A program made the translations under genes and the position numbers. From JAIEPX01 sp963725255 (GTDB lineage Bacteria; Pseudomonadota; Gammaproteobacteria; JAIEPX01), in assembly GCA_963725255.1 (NCBI GenBank), contig CAVRXV010000013.1, forward strand, positions 1 through 64,000: a DNA stretch of 64,000 nt, read 5' to 3'. The notes under the pieces are model-generated. The model did not search any database. It had not been told where the DNA came from and was given only the letters and a program-made list of their open reading frames with translations. Below, piece by piece: positions 29,501-37,726 of the stretch. Each line of letters starts with the position of its first letter. Position 1 is the first letter of the stretch.

Positions 29501-31746
29501 TCTTTGAAATCATGCCAAAATATTTTTAAGCCCCTTATAAAGGGAGTAAACGTTTCTTTCTTAGCGTGTGTCGCCACAAAAGAAATCAGTTTTTTTAACT
29601 TTTTAGTATCGCCCATATAAAAATCCTGCGGAGGTTTTGCGCCTGCTTTCAATAACTTATCCACAAGATCCATTTTCTTTTCGCTAAGAGCTAAAACAAG
29701 CGCCACACCAAACTGTGCCGTGCCATCAGAATCAGTATGATGATCACATATTAATGACACCTGTTCCCAATTTTTACATTGTGCGGCAGTAACTATAGGT
29801 GTTCGTTTTAAATGATTAACTCCTGTTACATCAGCACCTCGTTGAAGCAAAAATTTAGTATCACACGGTGTCTTTCTCCAAGAATCCTCACTTAAAAGTC
29901 TTCCCAAGACTTTTTTATCTTGCACGGGATATTCTTTTAGATATAACCTAATGGTGTGCCAACAACTTTTTTTAACCATTCTAAGTAGAATTTCTTCTAC
30001 CGCATTCTCAGATCTTTCCTTTAATACAGTACACAAATAGTTAACTTGACGAGGTGTTCCATTAGAAAATATATGATCAACTAGTTTACCATTACGAAAA
30101 GATAACTGCTCAATATCAGAATTTGTTTCTCGTAGCAATTTGCTCGCAATATCAAAAGCTTCGACTTCGACAAAATGACTTATAATGGGATCATTTTGCT
30201 TAATCAATTTTTGTTTTAATAATTCATTGAATAAAGTTTCTCTAAGATTATTAGATCTTAACAATCGCATCAGCATCCTGACATAACCACGATCAATCAT
30301 ATCAATAGCTAAGGAAGATTTATAGACAGTGCCTGGCTGCATTAGAATTTTTAAAGTGATTTTTGGCTGTCCTAAAAGGATCTCGTAATCAGATTGTGCA
30401 AATTTATCTCTTCTCAATTCTGAATTATCATAGAGCTGGCTAGCCTGCGCCAAATCGCCAAGTCGCATAGATTCAGTATAAAAAGAAACTCGATGTTGTT
30501 TTGCTTTGCCTTTTACATCCCGCTCATAAGGCAAATAAAATACGATGGGGATTTTGAACCGAGGATTGAGCTTAATATTGTTTGCTTTGGCGTAACGAGA
30601 GAATTCCAACAGTAATTCTTCTGAAAAATCATAAGCTAGTAATCGCGCTTCCAGTGTATTGGCACAAATACAAACAACCGTACGATAGGGGTTATAGCGT
30701 AATCGCGTTAAAACTTCGTTGGTTCCACCATACATTTCACGACGCTTTAGATTCTGTTTTTTAAATTCATCTAAAGTATTAGGAGAATAAATGATGTCAT
30801 TTTCTTTCCACTGTTCTGAGATTTTGTCAATGTCAATATTTTCAAGAGATAAATCAAAAGGCCGACCTACTGTTCCATTATCTCGAGTTAAGAGACGATT
30901 CATTAAAGCATCACTACAATGCGTAAACACACCGTAAAGTTTGTTAGTTCGTTGTTTGAATGCCCCAAACACAGCACTTCTCATTTTTGTATCAATAAAC
31001 GTCGTGGATTGAATCTGAGAAAAGCCCTGTTTTTCCTGTTCGGAATACATCGGCTTTTTATCGAGTCTTGCTACTATTTTTTTCTCATGCGTTACTGTGT
31101 GAGTATGCCTTGTATAAGGTCGTAAATTTTGGCGGCGCGTTCCTTTTTGATCAGGAATTATTCCCATAATAAATCGATGGCTATAATCAAATTCATCAGA
31201 GCGTAATGATTTCAACAAGTAATGATCAGCAATTATTTCTGCTAATTCACCAGCATAATTAGAACTCAAATAAAGAGTGCAGAAATGAAATTGCTGTGAT
31301 GTTAAAGTGATGACTTGGCCGTCATGATGGGGGTAGGTTTCTTCTAGAATGGGTAAGAAATGCCATAAAAAACTAACAAAAACTTTAGCCACTTGATTAT
31401 TTGAAAAACAAACTTCAACCAAATCAATGTCATGCCGTGGTTTGATGTTCGCTTGTAAAATAAAGGTGTGTAACACTGAGCCAAAAAGATTATCAGCTAA
31501 CTCAGGAAACTCGGCGACTCTACTTTTGAGTTTTTCTTCAACGCCTAACCAAGCAGCGTGATTATTTTGATATTCCGCCTCACAAGAGCCTACTGTAGCA
31601 ATCGTCTCTTCAATGATTTTCCAAAGCTTGATATGTCTAATATCTTCAAGTTCTTGCTTCGCTTCAACACATAGAGTTTTCTGCCTTATAAGCTTCGGTA
31701 ACAAATTCTGCCACAAATTTCCGATTTTACTTTGTAATTTCTGCAC
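26572..31746 (-). CDS. Giant ankyrin-like repeat protein, paralogue 1
   Basis: 1724 residues, no family name I recognise. Start is GTG at 31746, backed by GAGAG 7 bases upstream. N-terminal about 480 residues are shared with the next gene (MYSEQEKQGFSQIQS, RLLTRDNGTVGRPFDL, LTRLRYNPYRTVVCIC). Ankyrin-like units follow (RTPIVTAAQCKNWEQV; LVDKLLKAGAKPP near 700). A larger repeat carries an LxDHxxxxGT motif near residues 557, 820, 1150 and 1326, each preceded by a D/N-x-F/L-I...ADKLI helix. No signal peptide or membrane helices. By size, repeats and tandem duplication it resembles secreted host-directed proteins of intracellular Legionellales, but secretion is inference. Confidence 0.8.
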   Translation of the reverse strand: MQKLQSKIGNLWQNLLPKLIRQKTLCVEAKQELEDIRHIKLWKIIEETIATVGSCEAEYQNNHAAWLGVEEKLKSRVAEFPELADNLFGSVLHTFILQANIKPRHDIDLVEVCFSNNQVAKVFVSFLWHFLPILEETYPHHDGQVITLTSQQFHFCTLYLSSNYAGELAEIIADHYLLKSLRSDEFDYSHRFIMGIIPDQKGTRRQNLRPYTRHTHTVTHEKKIVARLDKKPMYSEQEKQGFSQIQSTTFIDTKMRSAVFGAFKQRTNKLYGVFTHCSDALMNRLLTRDNGTVGRPFDLSLENIDIDKISEQWKENDIIYSPNTLDEFKKQNLKRREMYGGTNEVLTRLRYNPYRTVVCICANTLEARLLAYDFSEELLLEFSRYAKANNIKLNPRFKIPIVFYLPYERDVKGKAKQHRVSFYTESMRLGDLAQASQLYDNSELRRDKFAQSDYEILLGQPKITLKILMQPGTVYKSSLAIDMIDRGYVRMLMRLLRSNNLRETLFNELLKQKLIKQNDPIISHFVEVEAFDIASKLLRETNSDIEQLSFRNGKLVDHIFSNGTPRQVNYLCTVLKERSENAVEEILLRMVKKSCWHTIRLYLKEYPVQDKKVLGRLLSEDSWRKTPCDTKFLLQRGADVTGVNHLKRTPIVTAAQCKNWEQVSLICDHHTDSDGTAQFGVALVLALSEKKMDLVDKLLKAGAKPPQDFYMGDTKKLKKLISFVATHAKKETFTPFIRGLKIFWHDFKELFLDCCRTKNYSIPEFLLTLDIKMYSDCLPQNDPLMSSLIIDEQFKIADKLIEATRSDKFQLYVDRTLLADHIIEKGTLSQFNYMGQEKMFTRVVQKIIIQNRDWERLHYWLGLVEASQGLDEKLFTHIVNSLCASRVHWLIPDWVAMRSFVEQYLRYFNSELLGKVLVIAFNDSQFLFSNYLLEKGADKSAIKEFRFPIECAAEHKRWDFVLELCQKSPGEDEGLIYGEVLKAALGCRETEVARKLLDQGAIPSWKIHGVAYPLATARFYQLINEIGNLPDSELDDAIYDCYFQCICEMLLTLPEVSSWQLMWEVYFGRPFAIEMIENGHSTTLITLLSKHELYTTNVIRSASIRNYLKKNNSFISECICANAFRLVDKIILATKTDKRHLQLGGSSLMDHLAFNGNLDQRIYMGLELIMFRIILSGDWERIRQGFSEIQTLNINKRDLFVGLIDEVRNQALLRKKMNWTIVQNIVEQYSEYFDAALLGRLLLVAFEDQHTHVGQSLLKKMFLLSSNETEIDEVVKILVSKQFIKSNDHFIAECICENLLVLADKLINTTFTRKNKLQYKGYGLADHLVYHGTFEQWTFFGIEAIVFEIARKNYWDWAMGEIDRNRSLFGCVFLGELFYEACKQYQHQMAKRLLSYGADMTSPIDSKPPLVYLVDEQRWDFVDLFCEYPSDEKDDAEYGYAVVQALRNNKVQLARTLFSLGAIHVDRSRISCLLESAVFYAVKLELIDWIPQLIQYQLERDEKFGWAIKVNKFSARQFQLRPFSFHQILLARDFAEFKDNPEVMSYFEEFNSLDFSPGCSLTPWYCDEWDYERVLTAQFFIEALAMNEVPFAAHRLIKYAQKYKLISTGESSVPAVLSKIASHCFYAIKTYNSNIREIIYHNLRRILEQEIQCGNIPASENAFHGNLTFFPDKSSDKLFVARILSTINVNEINSYAEYLKRSVVQRVEVLEDDHKTSPAVLVYG

Positions 31747-31925
31747 GTCTTAACTCTCTTATAATGATCTCAACCTTTATATCATATTTAATCAAATATC
31801 TCAATCCTAGCCTGGATTTTGCATCAAAGGATCTACTGCGAAGCACAATAACAGATTTCTGATATACAATGATGAGATAGGAGGACCTGACCCCGCTCTC
31901 CTACTCATAAAAGGAGCTTCTTATG

Positions 31926-34900
31926 TCAGTGAACAAGTGCTTGGCTCTTCAAGTTCTGACCATCATCGACAGTTTCTTCTGAATGACAGCCTGTCACATT
32001 CTTCGACTTAACTTTTGATAAATAGTCTTCACGAGCAACAAATTCTTTATCAGGCATCTCACGCGCAAAAAATGTAATCCCAAATTGTTTACTAACCTCA
32101 TTGTTACCGTCAGAATTAACACGAGGCCACGATACTAACATCTCAGCAACAGATTGATACAAATACTGAAAGTAAAGCGCATTAAATTCTTTAGATGATA
32201 AGGTACTGCATATATCAATGAGCTGATAAAATTTATCAGAAGGTAAAGGATAAAAATGACCTTCACATTCCCATATTAGTTTTATTCCTCGATCTAATAA
32301 CATTCTCGCGATGTCAGTTTGTTGACTAGATATCACAAGTGACAAAACGTTACTATACTCTACTGTTGCATCCTCAACGATTCCATCTTGAGCCAACTCT
32401 CGCACTATATCCCAAAGCCCCATTTGAGCCGCATGCAAAATAGGAAATTCACATCGTTTAATGACAGACCATTCAGCACCCTTTAATAATAAATAATGCG
32501 CAAATAATAATTGCTTTTTATCAAGGGAAAAAACGAGTACTTTTCTTAATAATACAGGATTGAAATCTTGACTATATTTCTCAACTAATTCACGCAGAGA
32601 TACCCAATCGGAATTGTTCCAACTACTAATTTGTTCACGCAAAGCCTGCACAATTTTATTTAATAAACTCTCATCAAGTCCTTGCGTTACTTTAACGGCA
32701 CCTAGCCAATGGATTAATCTGTGCCAATTCCTATTTTTAGCCATATGAATTAACATTCTTTCAACACCACAATATTCAAACTGCCTGTATTTGCCCGCAG
32801 CAATAATATGATCCACTAGCAAGGCTTCTCCGTATTTCAAAGTGAATATATCTTTTTTACTCACTTCAATCAGTTTATTTGTAATGTTAAATTCCTCATC
32901 AATAATTAAGCCTGAAATCACATTCGAATTATTCATAATGATATATCGAGGATTTAGGCCTATCCTCAAAACATACTCTATACAGTGATAATATTTTTTT
33001 GCACAACACTCTATAAACCAAGTTTCAAATTGATGCCAATAAATTGTACAACCATTAAAAAACGGCAATAGCCTTTCTTTTAGATCATGTCGAGAGACAA
33101 GCTCGATTACCTCTATTATAGAATCAGCATCTCTCCACACATAAGGAGGCGACTTGGCAGGAGGTTTTGCACCGGCTGTTAATAATCTAGAGACGATCTC
33201 CATTTGCTTATCAGCAAGTGCATAAATTAGAGCCACTCCATATTGCGCATTATCTTCCAAGTCAGTATTTTTTTGAGAAAATAAAGACACCATACGCCAA
33301 CCATTATAACTCGCTGCAGTTACGATCAATGACTCTCCACGCACATCACACACCGACGCATCAGCGCCTAATTTTACCAAAAATCGAGCTTGAGAATAAT
33401 ATCGATCGTGAAAGTAAAAGCTTTTCAATAAAGTTCCTAACACTTTTTTTGTCTCTTCAGTAGGATATTCTTTAACGTATAATGTTAGGGTATTCCAAAA
33501 GCCACGCGTGACTGTAGCACGCAAAAGAAGACCCAGTGAAATATAAGGTCTTTGTAATTCATGCAGTTGTCGAGGTGTTCCATAGGTTAACAAGTGAGTG
33601 AAGTAGACCTCCCCTCGGAAACGTAAATAACCAAAATCTGAATTCGTCTTTAGAATCAATTCTCGAGCAATATCAAATTCATCCATCTCAAATAAGTGAG
33701 CAATAATAGAATCATTTTGTTTAATCAATTTTCTCTTTAATAATTCATCGAATAAACCATTAGCAAGACTATTTTGCCGTAACAACCGCATAAACATTCT
33801 GATATAACCGCGATTAATCATCTCCAGAGCTAAGCATGAATCTTTGTTACTACCTGGCTGCAACAATAGATCGATGGTAATATCAGGCACGCCAAGCAGA
33901 AATTCGTAATTTGAACTTTGAAATCTCATTCTTCGCAATATTTCTTCTTGATAAATGTTATTCGCTTGATCAATGTCTTTCAATCGCATTGATTCTGTAT
34001 AGCGATAGACTCGATGCTCATTAGCTTTATTATCCGGCATATAAAATAGTATTGGAATTTTGAAATGTGGATTTACGCGAATGTTCTTCGCTTTTGCATA
34101 ACGAATAAATTCTTGTAATAATTCTTGGGCAAAATCATAAGCTAACCATCGTGCTTCCGGAGTATCTGCACAAATACAAACCACTGTTCGATAGGGATTG
34201 TAGCGTAATCGCGCTAAAACTTCATTTGTGCCACCCATCTTTTCTCGAAGATAAAGATTTTGTTTTTTAAATTCTTCTAAATTTTTTGGCGAGTAAATAC
34301 CCCCATCGTTTCGCCATGCCTCTGAAACAACCACTATATCTTGTGTATCTTGATGATTAAGATTTACATCAAAAGGTCTACTTACCGTACCCCTATCTCG
34401 AGTGAGTAACCGATTCATTAGAGCATCGTCACAATGAGTCATTAGTCCATATAATTTATTAGTTCGTTGTTTAAACGCACCAAAAACTGAACTTCTCAAT
34501 TTTTTATCAATTAGTGTCGCGGACTGTATTTGTGAATACCCTTGTTTTTCTTCGGCTGAGTACATCGGAGTTTTACTAAACCTTTCTACGATTATCTTCT
34601 CATGCGTTACTGTATGAGAACCTCGATTACGTGGCCGCAAATTTTGACGACGCGAGCCATTTTCACCAGGTATAATTCCCTTAATGAATCTAAGGCTATA
34701 ATCAAATTCATCCGATCTCAAGGACTTTAATAAATAATGATCTGCAATCATCGATGATAACCCATCTTCACGAAGGCTATTATAATAAATATTGCAAAAA
34801 TGAAATTGTTCTGACGTTAATGTAATACTTTTACCTTCTTGACGAGGATAAATGTCTTCTTGTATAGGAAGAAAATACGCTAAAAAACTCAAAAAAGCAT

Positions 34901-35207
34901 TCGTAATATTTTCCGTAGCAAAATTGAAATGAACGCATTTGATGCCAGGTTCAAGCATTATTTTAGCTTGTAGAAAAAAACCCTCTAATATCAAGCCATA
35001 GTGGTTATCAACCAACTCCGGAGAATTTGCATATCTACTTTTGAGTTTTTCTTCAGCTTCGATCCAGGAGGCTCCGGATACTACCGATTGAATTGCCGCT
35101 TCAATGATTTTGCTCTGATGTTTTCTAACCGTTGTGCCCAAAGCTGGGATAGCTTCGCTTATAAAATTAGGCAGTAGGGCGGAGATGTTGTTTCGAAATT
35201 TCTGCAC
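31926..35207 (-). CDS. Giant ankyrin-like repeat protein, paralogue 2
   Basis: 1093 residues, paralogue of the gene downstream on the same strand and opening with the same GTG-CAG-AAA. The shared N-terminal domain runs to about residue 490 (SLRSDEFDYSLRFIKGI, MYSAEEKQGYSQIQS, LLTRDRGTVSRPFD, ARLRYNPYRTVVCICAD). Ankyrin-like units lie near residues 600-700 (VKLGADASVCDVRGE; VSRLLTAGAKPP). The DH repeat is seen near 540 (diverged) and 797 (LLVDHIIAAG). It is shorter by about two repeat modules and ends in a unique hydrophilic tail. The ribosome binding site is poor: the start is preceded directly by six 12-base tandem repeats. Function unknown. Confidence 0.78.
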   Translation of the reverse strand: MQKFRNNISALLPNFISEAIPALGTTVRKHQSKIIEAAIQSVVSGASWIEAEEKLKSRYANSPELVDNHYGLILEGFFLQAKIMLEPGIKCVHFNFATENITNAFLSFLAYFLPIQEDIYPRQEGKSITLTSEQFHFCNIYYNSLREDGLSSMIADHYLLKSLRSDEFDYSLRFIKGIIPGENGSRRQNLRPRNRGSHTVTHEKIIVERFSKTPMYSAEEKQGYSQIQSATLIDKKLRSSVFGAFKQRTNKLYGLMTHCDDALMNRLLTRDRGTVSRPFDVNLNHQDTQDIVVVSEAWRNDGGIYSPKNLEEFKKQNLYLREKMGGTNEVLARLRYNPYRTVVCICADTPEARWLAYDFAQELLQEFIRYAKAKNIRVNPHFKIPILFYMPDNKANEHRVYRYTESMRLKDIDQANNIYQEEILRRMRFQSSNYEFLLGVPDITIDLLLQPGSNKDSCLALEMINRGYIRMFMRLLRQNSLANGLFDELLKRKLIKQNDSIIAHLFEMDEFDIARELILKTNSDFGYLRFRGEVYFTHLLTYGTPRQLHELQRPYISLGLLLRATVTRGFWNTLTLYVKEYPTEETKKVLGTLLKSFYFHDRYYSQARFLVKLGADASVCDVRGESLIVTAASYNGWRMVSLFSQKNTDLEDNAQYGVALIYALADKQMEIVSRLLTAGAKPPAKSPPYVWRDADSIIEVIELVSRHDLKERLLPFFNGCTIYWHQFETWFIECCAKKYYHCIEYVLRIGLNPRYIIMNNSNVISGLIIDEEFNITNKLIEVSKKDIFTLKYGEALLVDHIIAAGKYRQFEYCGVERMLIHMAKNRNWHRLIHWLGAVKVTQGLDESLLNKIVQALREQISSWNNSDWVSLRELVEKYSQDFNPVLLRKVLVFSLDKKQLLFAHYLLLKGAEWSVIKRCEFPILHAAQMGLWDIVRELAQDGIVEDATVEYSNVLSLVISSQQTDIARMLLDRGIKLIWECEGHFYPLPSDKFYQLIDICSTLSSKEFNALYFQYLYQSVAEMLVSWPRVNSDGNNEVSKQFGITFFAREMPDKEFVAREDYLSKVKSKNVTGCHSEETVDDGQNLKSQALVH

Positions 35208-35208
35208 G

Positions 35209-35280
35209 GTTCTAATCTCGGTTCTAATCTCGGTTCTAATCTCGGTTCTAATCTCGGTTGTAATCTCGGTTGTAATCTCA
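35209..35280. repeat. Six 12-base tandem repeats upstream of giant paralogue 2
   Basis: Unit GTTCTAATCTCG repeated six times without gaps; units 5 and 6 read GTTGTAATCTC(G/A). It starts 2 bases upstream of the GTG start codon, so it forms the 5' untranslated region of the minus-strand gene. Each unit gives a GAGATTA on the sense strand. Confidence 0.9.
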
Positions 35281-35396
35281 TTAGTCGTCTAATTATAAGA
35301 CCTTTATATCATATTTCGGATGTTTTTTCTACAGTTTTATTCTATAATAGTAGGGCTTGACCTAACTTGAGATCAACTTATCATAAGGAACGTGTT

Positions 35397-35609
35397 ATGC
35401 AATATCAGTGTGAAAAATGCGGTATGGCCGTTAAAGGTATGACCTGCGCGAAATGCAATGCCGAGCTTGTACCTGACAAAATCACTAAAGAAGACGGAAC
35501 AATTATCCAGGTGGCAAAATGCCCTAACGGGTGCGGAAAAATTAAGTCACCGCAGTGTTGTGGTATGGACATGAAAACTGAGCAAGCTGAAAACTCTAAG
35601 AACGCTTAA
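35397..35609 (+). CDS. Small zinc-ribbon protein
   Basis: 70 residues with four closely spaced Cys sets: CEKCG, TCAKCN, KCPNGCGK and QCCGMDM, consistent with one or two zinc or other metal sites. ATG at 35397 is set by AAGGAA at 6-7 bases. Family not named by me; similar small Cys-rich proteins occur in Legionella-like bacteria. Monocistronic between the giant gene and a large intergenic region. Metal binding is inferred from the cysteines. Confidence 0.75.
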   Translation: MQYQCEKCGMAVKGMTCAKCNAELVPDKITKEDGTIIQVAKCPNGCGKIKSPQCCGMDMKTEQAENSKNA

Positions 35610-36188
35610 TATCATTTAAGCCGTCTTAAGACCTTCCGTGGCCCCGCCCCATTACGGTGTAGCCTAGAAGAATAACTACAGCTAAATCCTAACATCTTCA
35701 TTCCAAAATGTCAAGCCAATGCCTTGATTTACGATTTTTTGATTAAAAAATTACGGTGCATCGGGCTAATGCTGCTTATCTTCGTCAGCAAATATCCCAA
35801 ATTCTTGTAAGTGAAGGTGTCAGATCTAAGATTGATGGGTTCTTAAGACTTGAGAACCCATCAATCTTAGATCTGACACCTTAATCTCTCTCAAAAAATC
35901 ATTGAGTTATACACAATGATCCGCGAATTTGAATAACCTAACCTCAATACCTCAATAATTAGATGCAACAAACATTGCAACCTATTGATAATAAAAGAAT
36001 TTAATCAACCTGATAAATCTCTAACCAATCTAATAAACTTCCTCTAAGATCAAATAGATAGACCTATTATTGAAGCCTTATCCACAAAGTTATCCACAGG
36101 TTATGTGAATAATTAAGCGCCCAAAAAACTGAGATTTTAAATAATTTTTAAATATCAATGGGTTACGAAATAAAACTTATGTGCTTTG
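35610..36188. other. Long intergenic region with DnaA-box cluster
   Basis: No gene is supported in these 579 bases. DnaA boxes: TTATACACA at 35907-35915, TTATCCACA at 36078-36086 and 36090-36098, and inverted TTATTCACA at 36104-36112. A 30-base perfect palindrome sits at 35814-35882. The part after the boxes, 36125-36180, is very AT-rich. This could be a replication origin, a DnaA-titration site or a DnaA-controlled promoter for the flanking genes. Confidence 0.6.
35814..35882. repeat. Long palindrome with GGTGTCAGATCT tips
   Basis: Arms 35814-35843 and 35853-35882 are a perfect 30-base inverted repeat beginning AAGGTGTCAGATCTAAGATT, with a 9-base loop. Same tip as the element at 39065, different inner stem. 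Confidence 0.9.
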
Positions 36189-36689
36189 TTAAATCTTTGG
36201 AAGAATGATGGTGCCCATCCAACCTGTCAGATGCAAAGCAATCAACGCCGCAGCACCCGCGATGACATCATCTAAAATCATACCAAATCCACCGCCAACG
36301 TTCTTATCGAACCATCGAATAGGCCAGGGCTTCCAAATATCAAACAAGCGGAAATACGCGAATCCTAATATAATTGCCCAACCTGTCACTGGCATCCCAA
36401 TCATCGTGATAAGGTAGCCAATGAACTCATCAATGTTCATACCCGGATCATCATGAATCCCAATTTCTTTAGACAACTGCTCGCACGCACTAATAGCATA
36501 AAGCCCCAATAACACGATACAGAGTAGATAAGGAATGATCGGAAGCTTTGCTAACACACAATAAACGGGAATAGCCATTGCCGTTCCCCAAGTGCCTGGC
36601 ATTTTTGGAAGCAGACCCGTTCCCAAGCCATAGCAAATAAAATAGCGAGGATCCGTCCAAACTTTGCGGTAGATTTCAGCTCTTGTCAT
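36189..36689 (-). CDS. pgpA: Phosphatidylglycerophosphatase A
   Basis: 166 residues (E. coli PgpA 172). GTGLLPKMPGTWGT at the N-terminus, the metal-binding DDPGMNIDEFIGY, YFRLFDIWKPWPI and GGGFGMILDDVIAG, with hydrophobic helices between, are the PgpA signature. It removes phosphate from phosphatidylglycerophosphate to give phosphatidylglycerol in the inner membrane. In E. coli pgpA follows nusB and thiL; here it follows nusB with no thiL, separated by a palindrome at 36720-36809. Confidence 0.93.
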   Translation of the reverse strand: MTRAEIYRKVWTDPRYFICYGLGTGLLPKMPGTWGTAMAIPVYCVLAKLPIIPYLLCIVLLGLYAISACEQLSKEIGIHDDPGMNIDEFIGYLITMIGMPVTGWAIILGFAYFRLFDIWKPWPIRWFDKNVGGGFGMILDDVIAGAAALIALHLTGWMGTIILPKI

Positions 36690-36719
36690 CTTACATTCCT
36701 TAATAGGGTGTCATAATAG

Positions 36720-36809
36720 GGTGTCAAGTCTCAAATTGACGATCTGGCAGGTTAAACAGTGGCGCCATATAATTGGCACTGTCAGATCGTCAATTTGAGA
36801 CTTGACACC
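36720..36809. repeat. Palindrome with GGTGTCAAGTCT tips between nusB and pgpA
   Basis: Arms 36720-36746 and 36783-36809, perfect over 27 bases, beginning GGTGTCAAGTCTCAAATTGA; loop 36 bases. An extra GGGTGTCATAATA tip copy precedes it. The element begins 4-5 bases after the nusB stop, in sense orientation. Confidence 0.85.
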
Positions 36810-36813
36810 TTAT

Positions 36814-37254
36814 TTAACGCTCTGGCAATTCCTTACCTAAAAAAACATGCTGCGCAATCGTATCTAAAACCCCATTAACATATTTAAAACCTTCTATCGC
36901 ACCAAATTTTTTCGCCATCTCAAGCGCTTCGTTAATCACCACTTTATACGGCACATCTTTTTCACATAAAAATTCATAAACAGCAACGCGCAACAGCGCT
37001 AATTCCACAGGATTTAAATCTTTTAATGGGCGATTGGCAGCAGATAATATTAAATGATCAATGTCTTGTGTTTTTTGAGTCACGCCGCGTAAAATTGCTG
37101 CAAAATACTCGACATCCACTTTGCTCATATTATTATTTTGGTGAAATTGAACTTCAATTTCCAACGGAGATTCTTCTGTCATTTGCCATTGATAAATAGC
37201 TTGCATAGCAAGTTCACGCGCTCGACGACGCTCTTTAGGCCGGAATTTCTTCAT
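36814..37254 (-). CDS. nusB: Transcription antitermination factor NusB
   Basis: 146 residues. RRRARELAMQAIYQWQ at the N-terminus, PLKDLNPVELALLRVAVYE and VVINEALEMAKKFGAIEGFKYVNGVLD at the C-terminus are NusB motifs. Binds boxA RNA with NusE for rRNA antitermination. ATG at 37254 inside the end of nrdR is preferred over an in-frame GTG at 37266. Overlaps nrdR by 20 bases, so translation is coupled. ribD/ribH genes often between nrdR and nusB are absent. Confidence 0.93.
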   Translation of the reverse strand: MKKFRPKERRRARELAMQAIYQWQMTEESPLEIEVQFHQNNNMSKVDVEYFAAILRGVTQKTQDIDHLILSAANRPLKDLNPVELALLRVAVYEFLCEKDVPYKVVINEALEMAKKFGAIEGFKYVNGVLDTIAQHVFLGKELPER

Positions 37255-37714
37255 CAGTTTCTTCACTCGATTCTAATCGTAAAATTTCTTCGCGAAATGC
37301 GTTAACGTCTTCAAAACTACGATAAACAGAAGCATATCTCACATAGGCCACTTGATCCAATTTTCGTAATTCTTCCATCACTAATTCACCGATCATAGAC
37401 GAATGCACTTCTCGTTCGCCCGTTTCTCGTAAACGACGTAAAATTGCATTCACCGCCGCATCAAACGCCTCAACACTCACCGGTCGTTTTTCTAATGATC
37501 GCAACATTCCTTGACGCATTTTATCGACATCAAAAGGATTTCGCGAGCCATCTCGTTTAATCACATAAGGCATTAATAACTCGGGCATCTCGAAGGTCGT
37601 AAAGCGTTCACGACATTCATTGCATTCACGTCGACGACGCACTTGATTACCGCCCCCTACAAGACGTGAATCAATCACTTTCGTATCATCTACTCGACAA
37701 AAAGGACAATGCAT
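37235..37714 (-). CDS. nrdR: Ribonucleotide reductase repressor NrdR
   Basis: 159 residues. Zinc ribbon with C3, C6, C31 and C34 (MHCPFCRVDD ... CNECRERFTTFE), then an ATP-cone from about residue 49 to 139 beginning VIKRDGSRNPFDVDKM. Senses dATP/ATP and represses nrd genes. Lies 12 bases after glyA, giving glyA-nrdR-nusB, an arrangement common in gammaproteobacteria. Confidence 0.95.
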   Translation of the reverse strand: MHCPFCRVDDTKVIDSRLVGGGNQVRRRRECNECRERFTTFEMPELLMPYVIKRDGSRNPFDVDKMRQGMLRSLEKRPVSVEAFDAAVNAILRRLRETGEREVHSSMIGELVMEELRKLDQVAYVRYASVYRSFEDVNAFREEILRLESSEETDEEIPA

Positions 37715-37726
37715 AAATGGGTCTTC

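Noticed and set aside
35209..35280. CRISPR-like array
   Set aside because: The 12-base units are directly adjacent without spacers and no cas genes are present.
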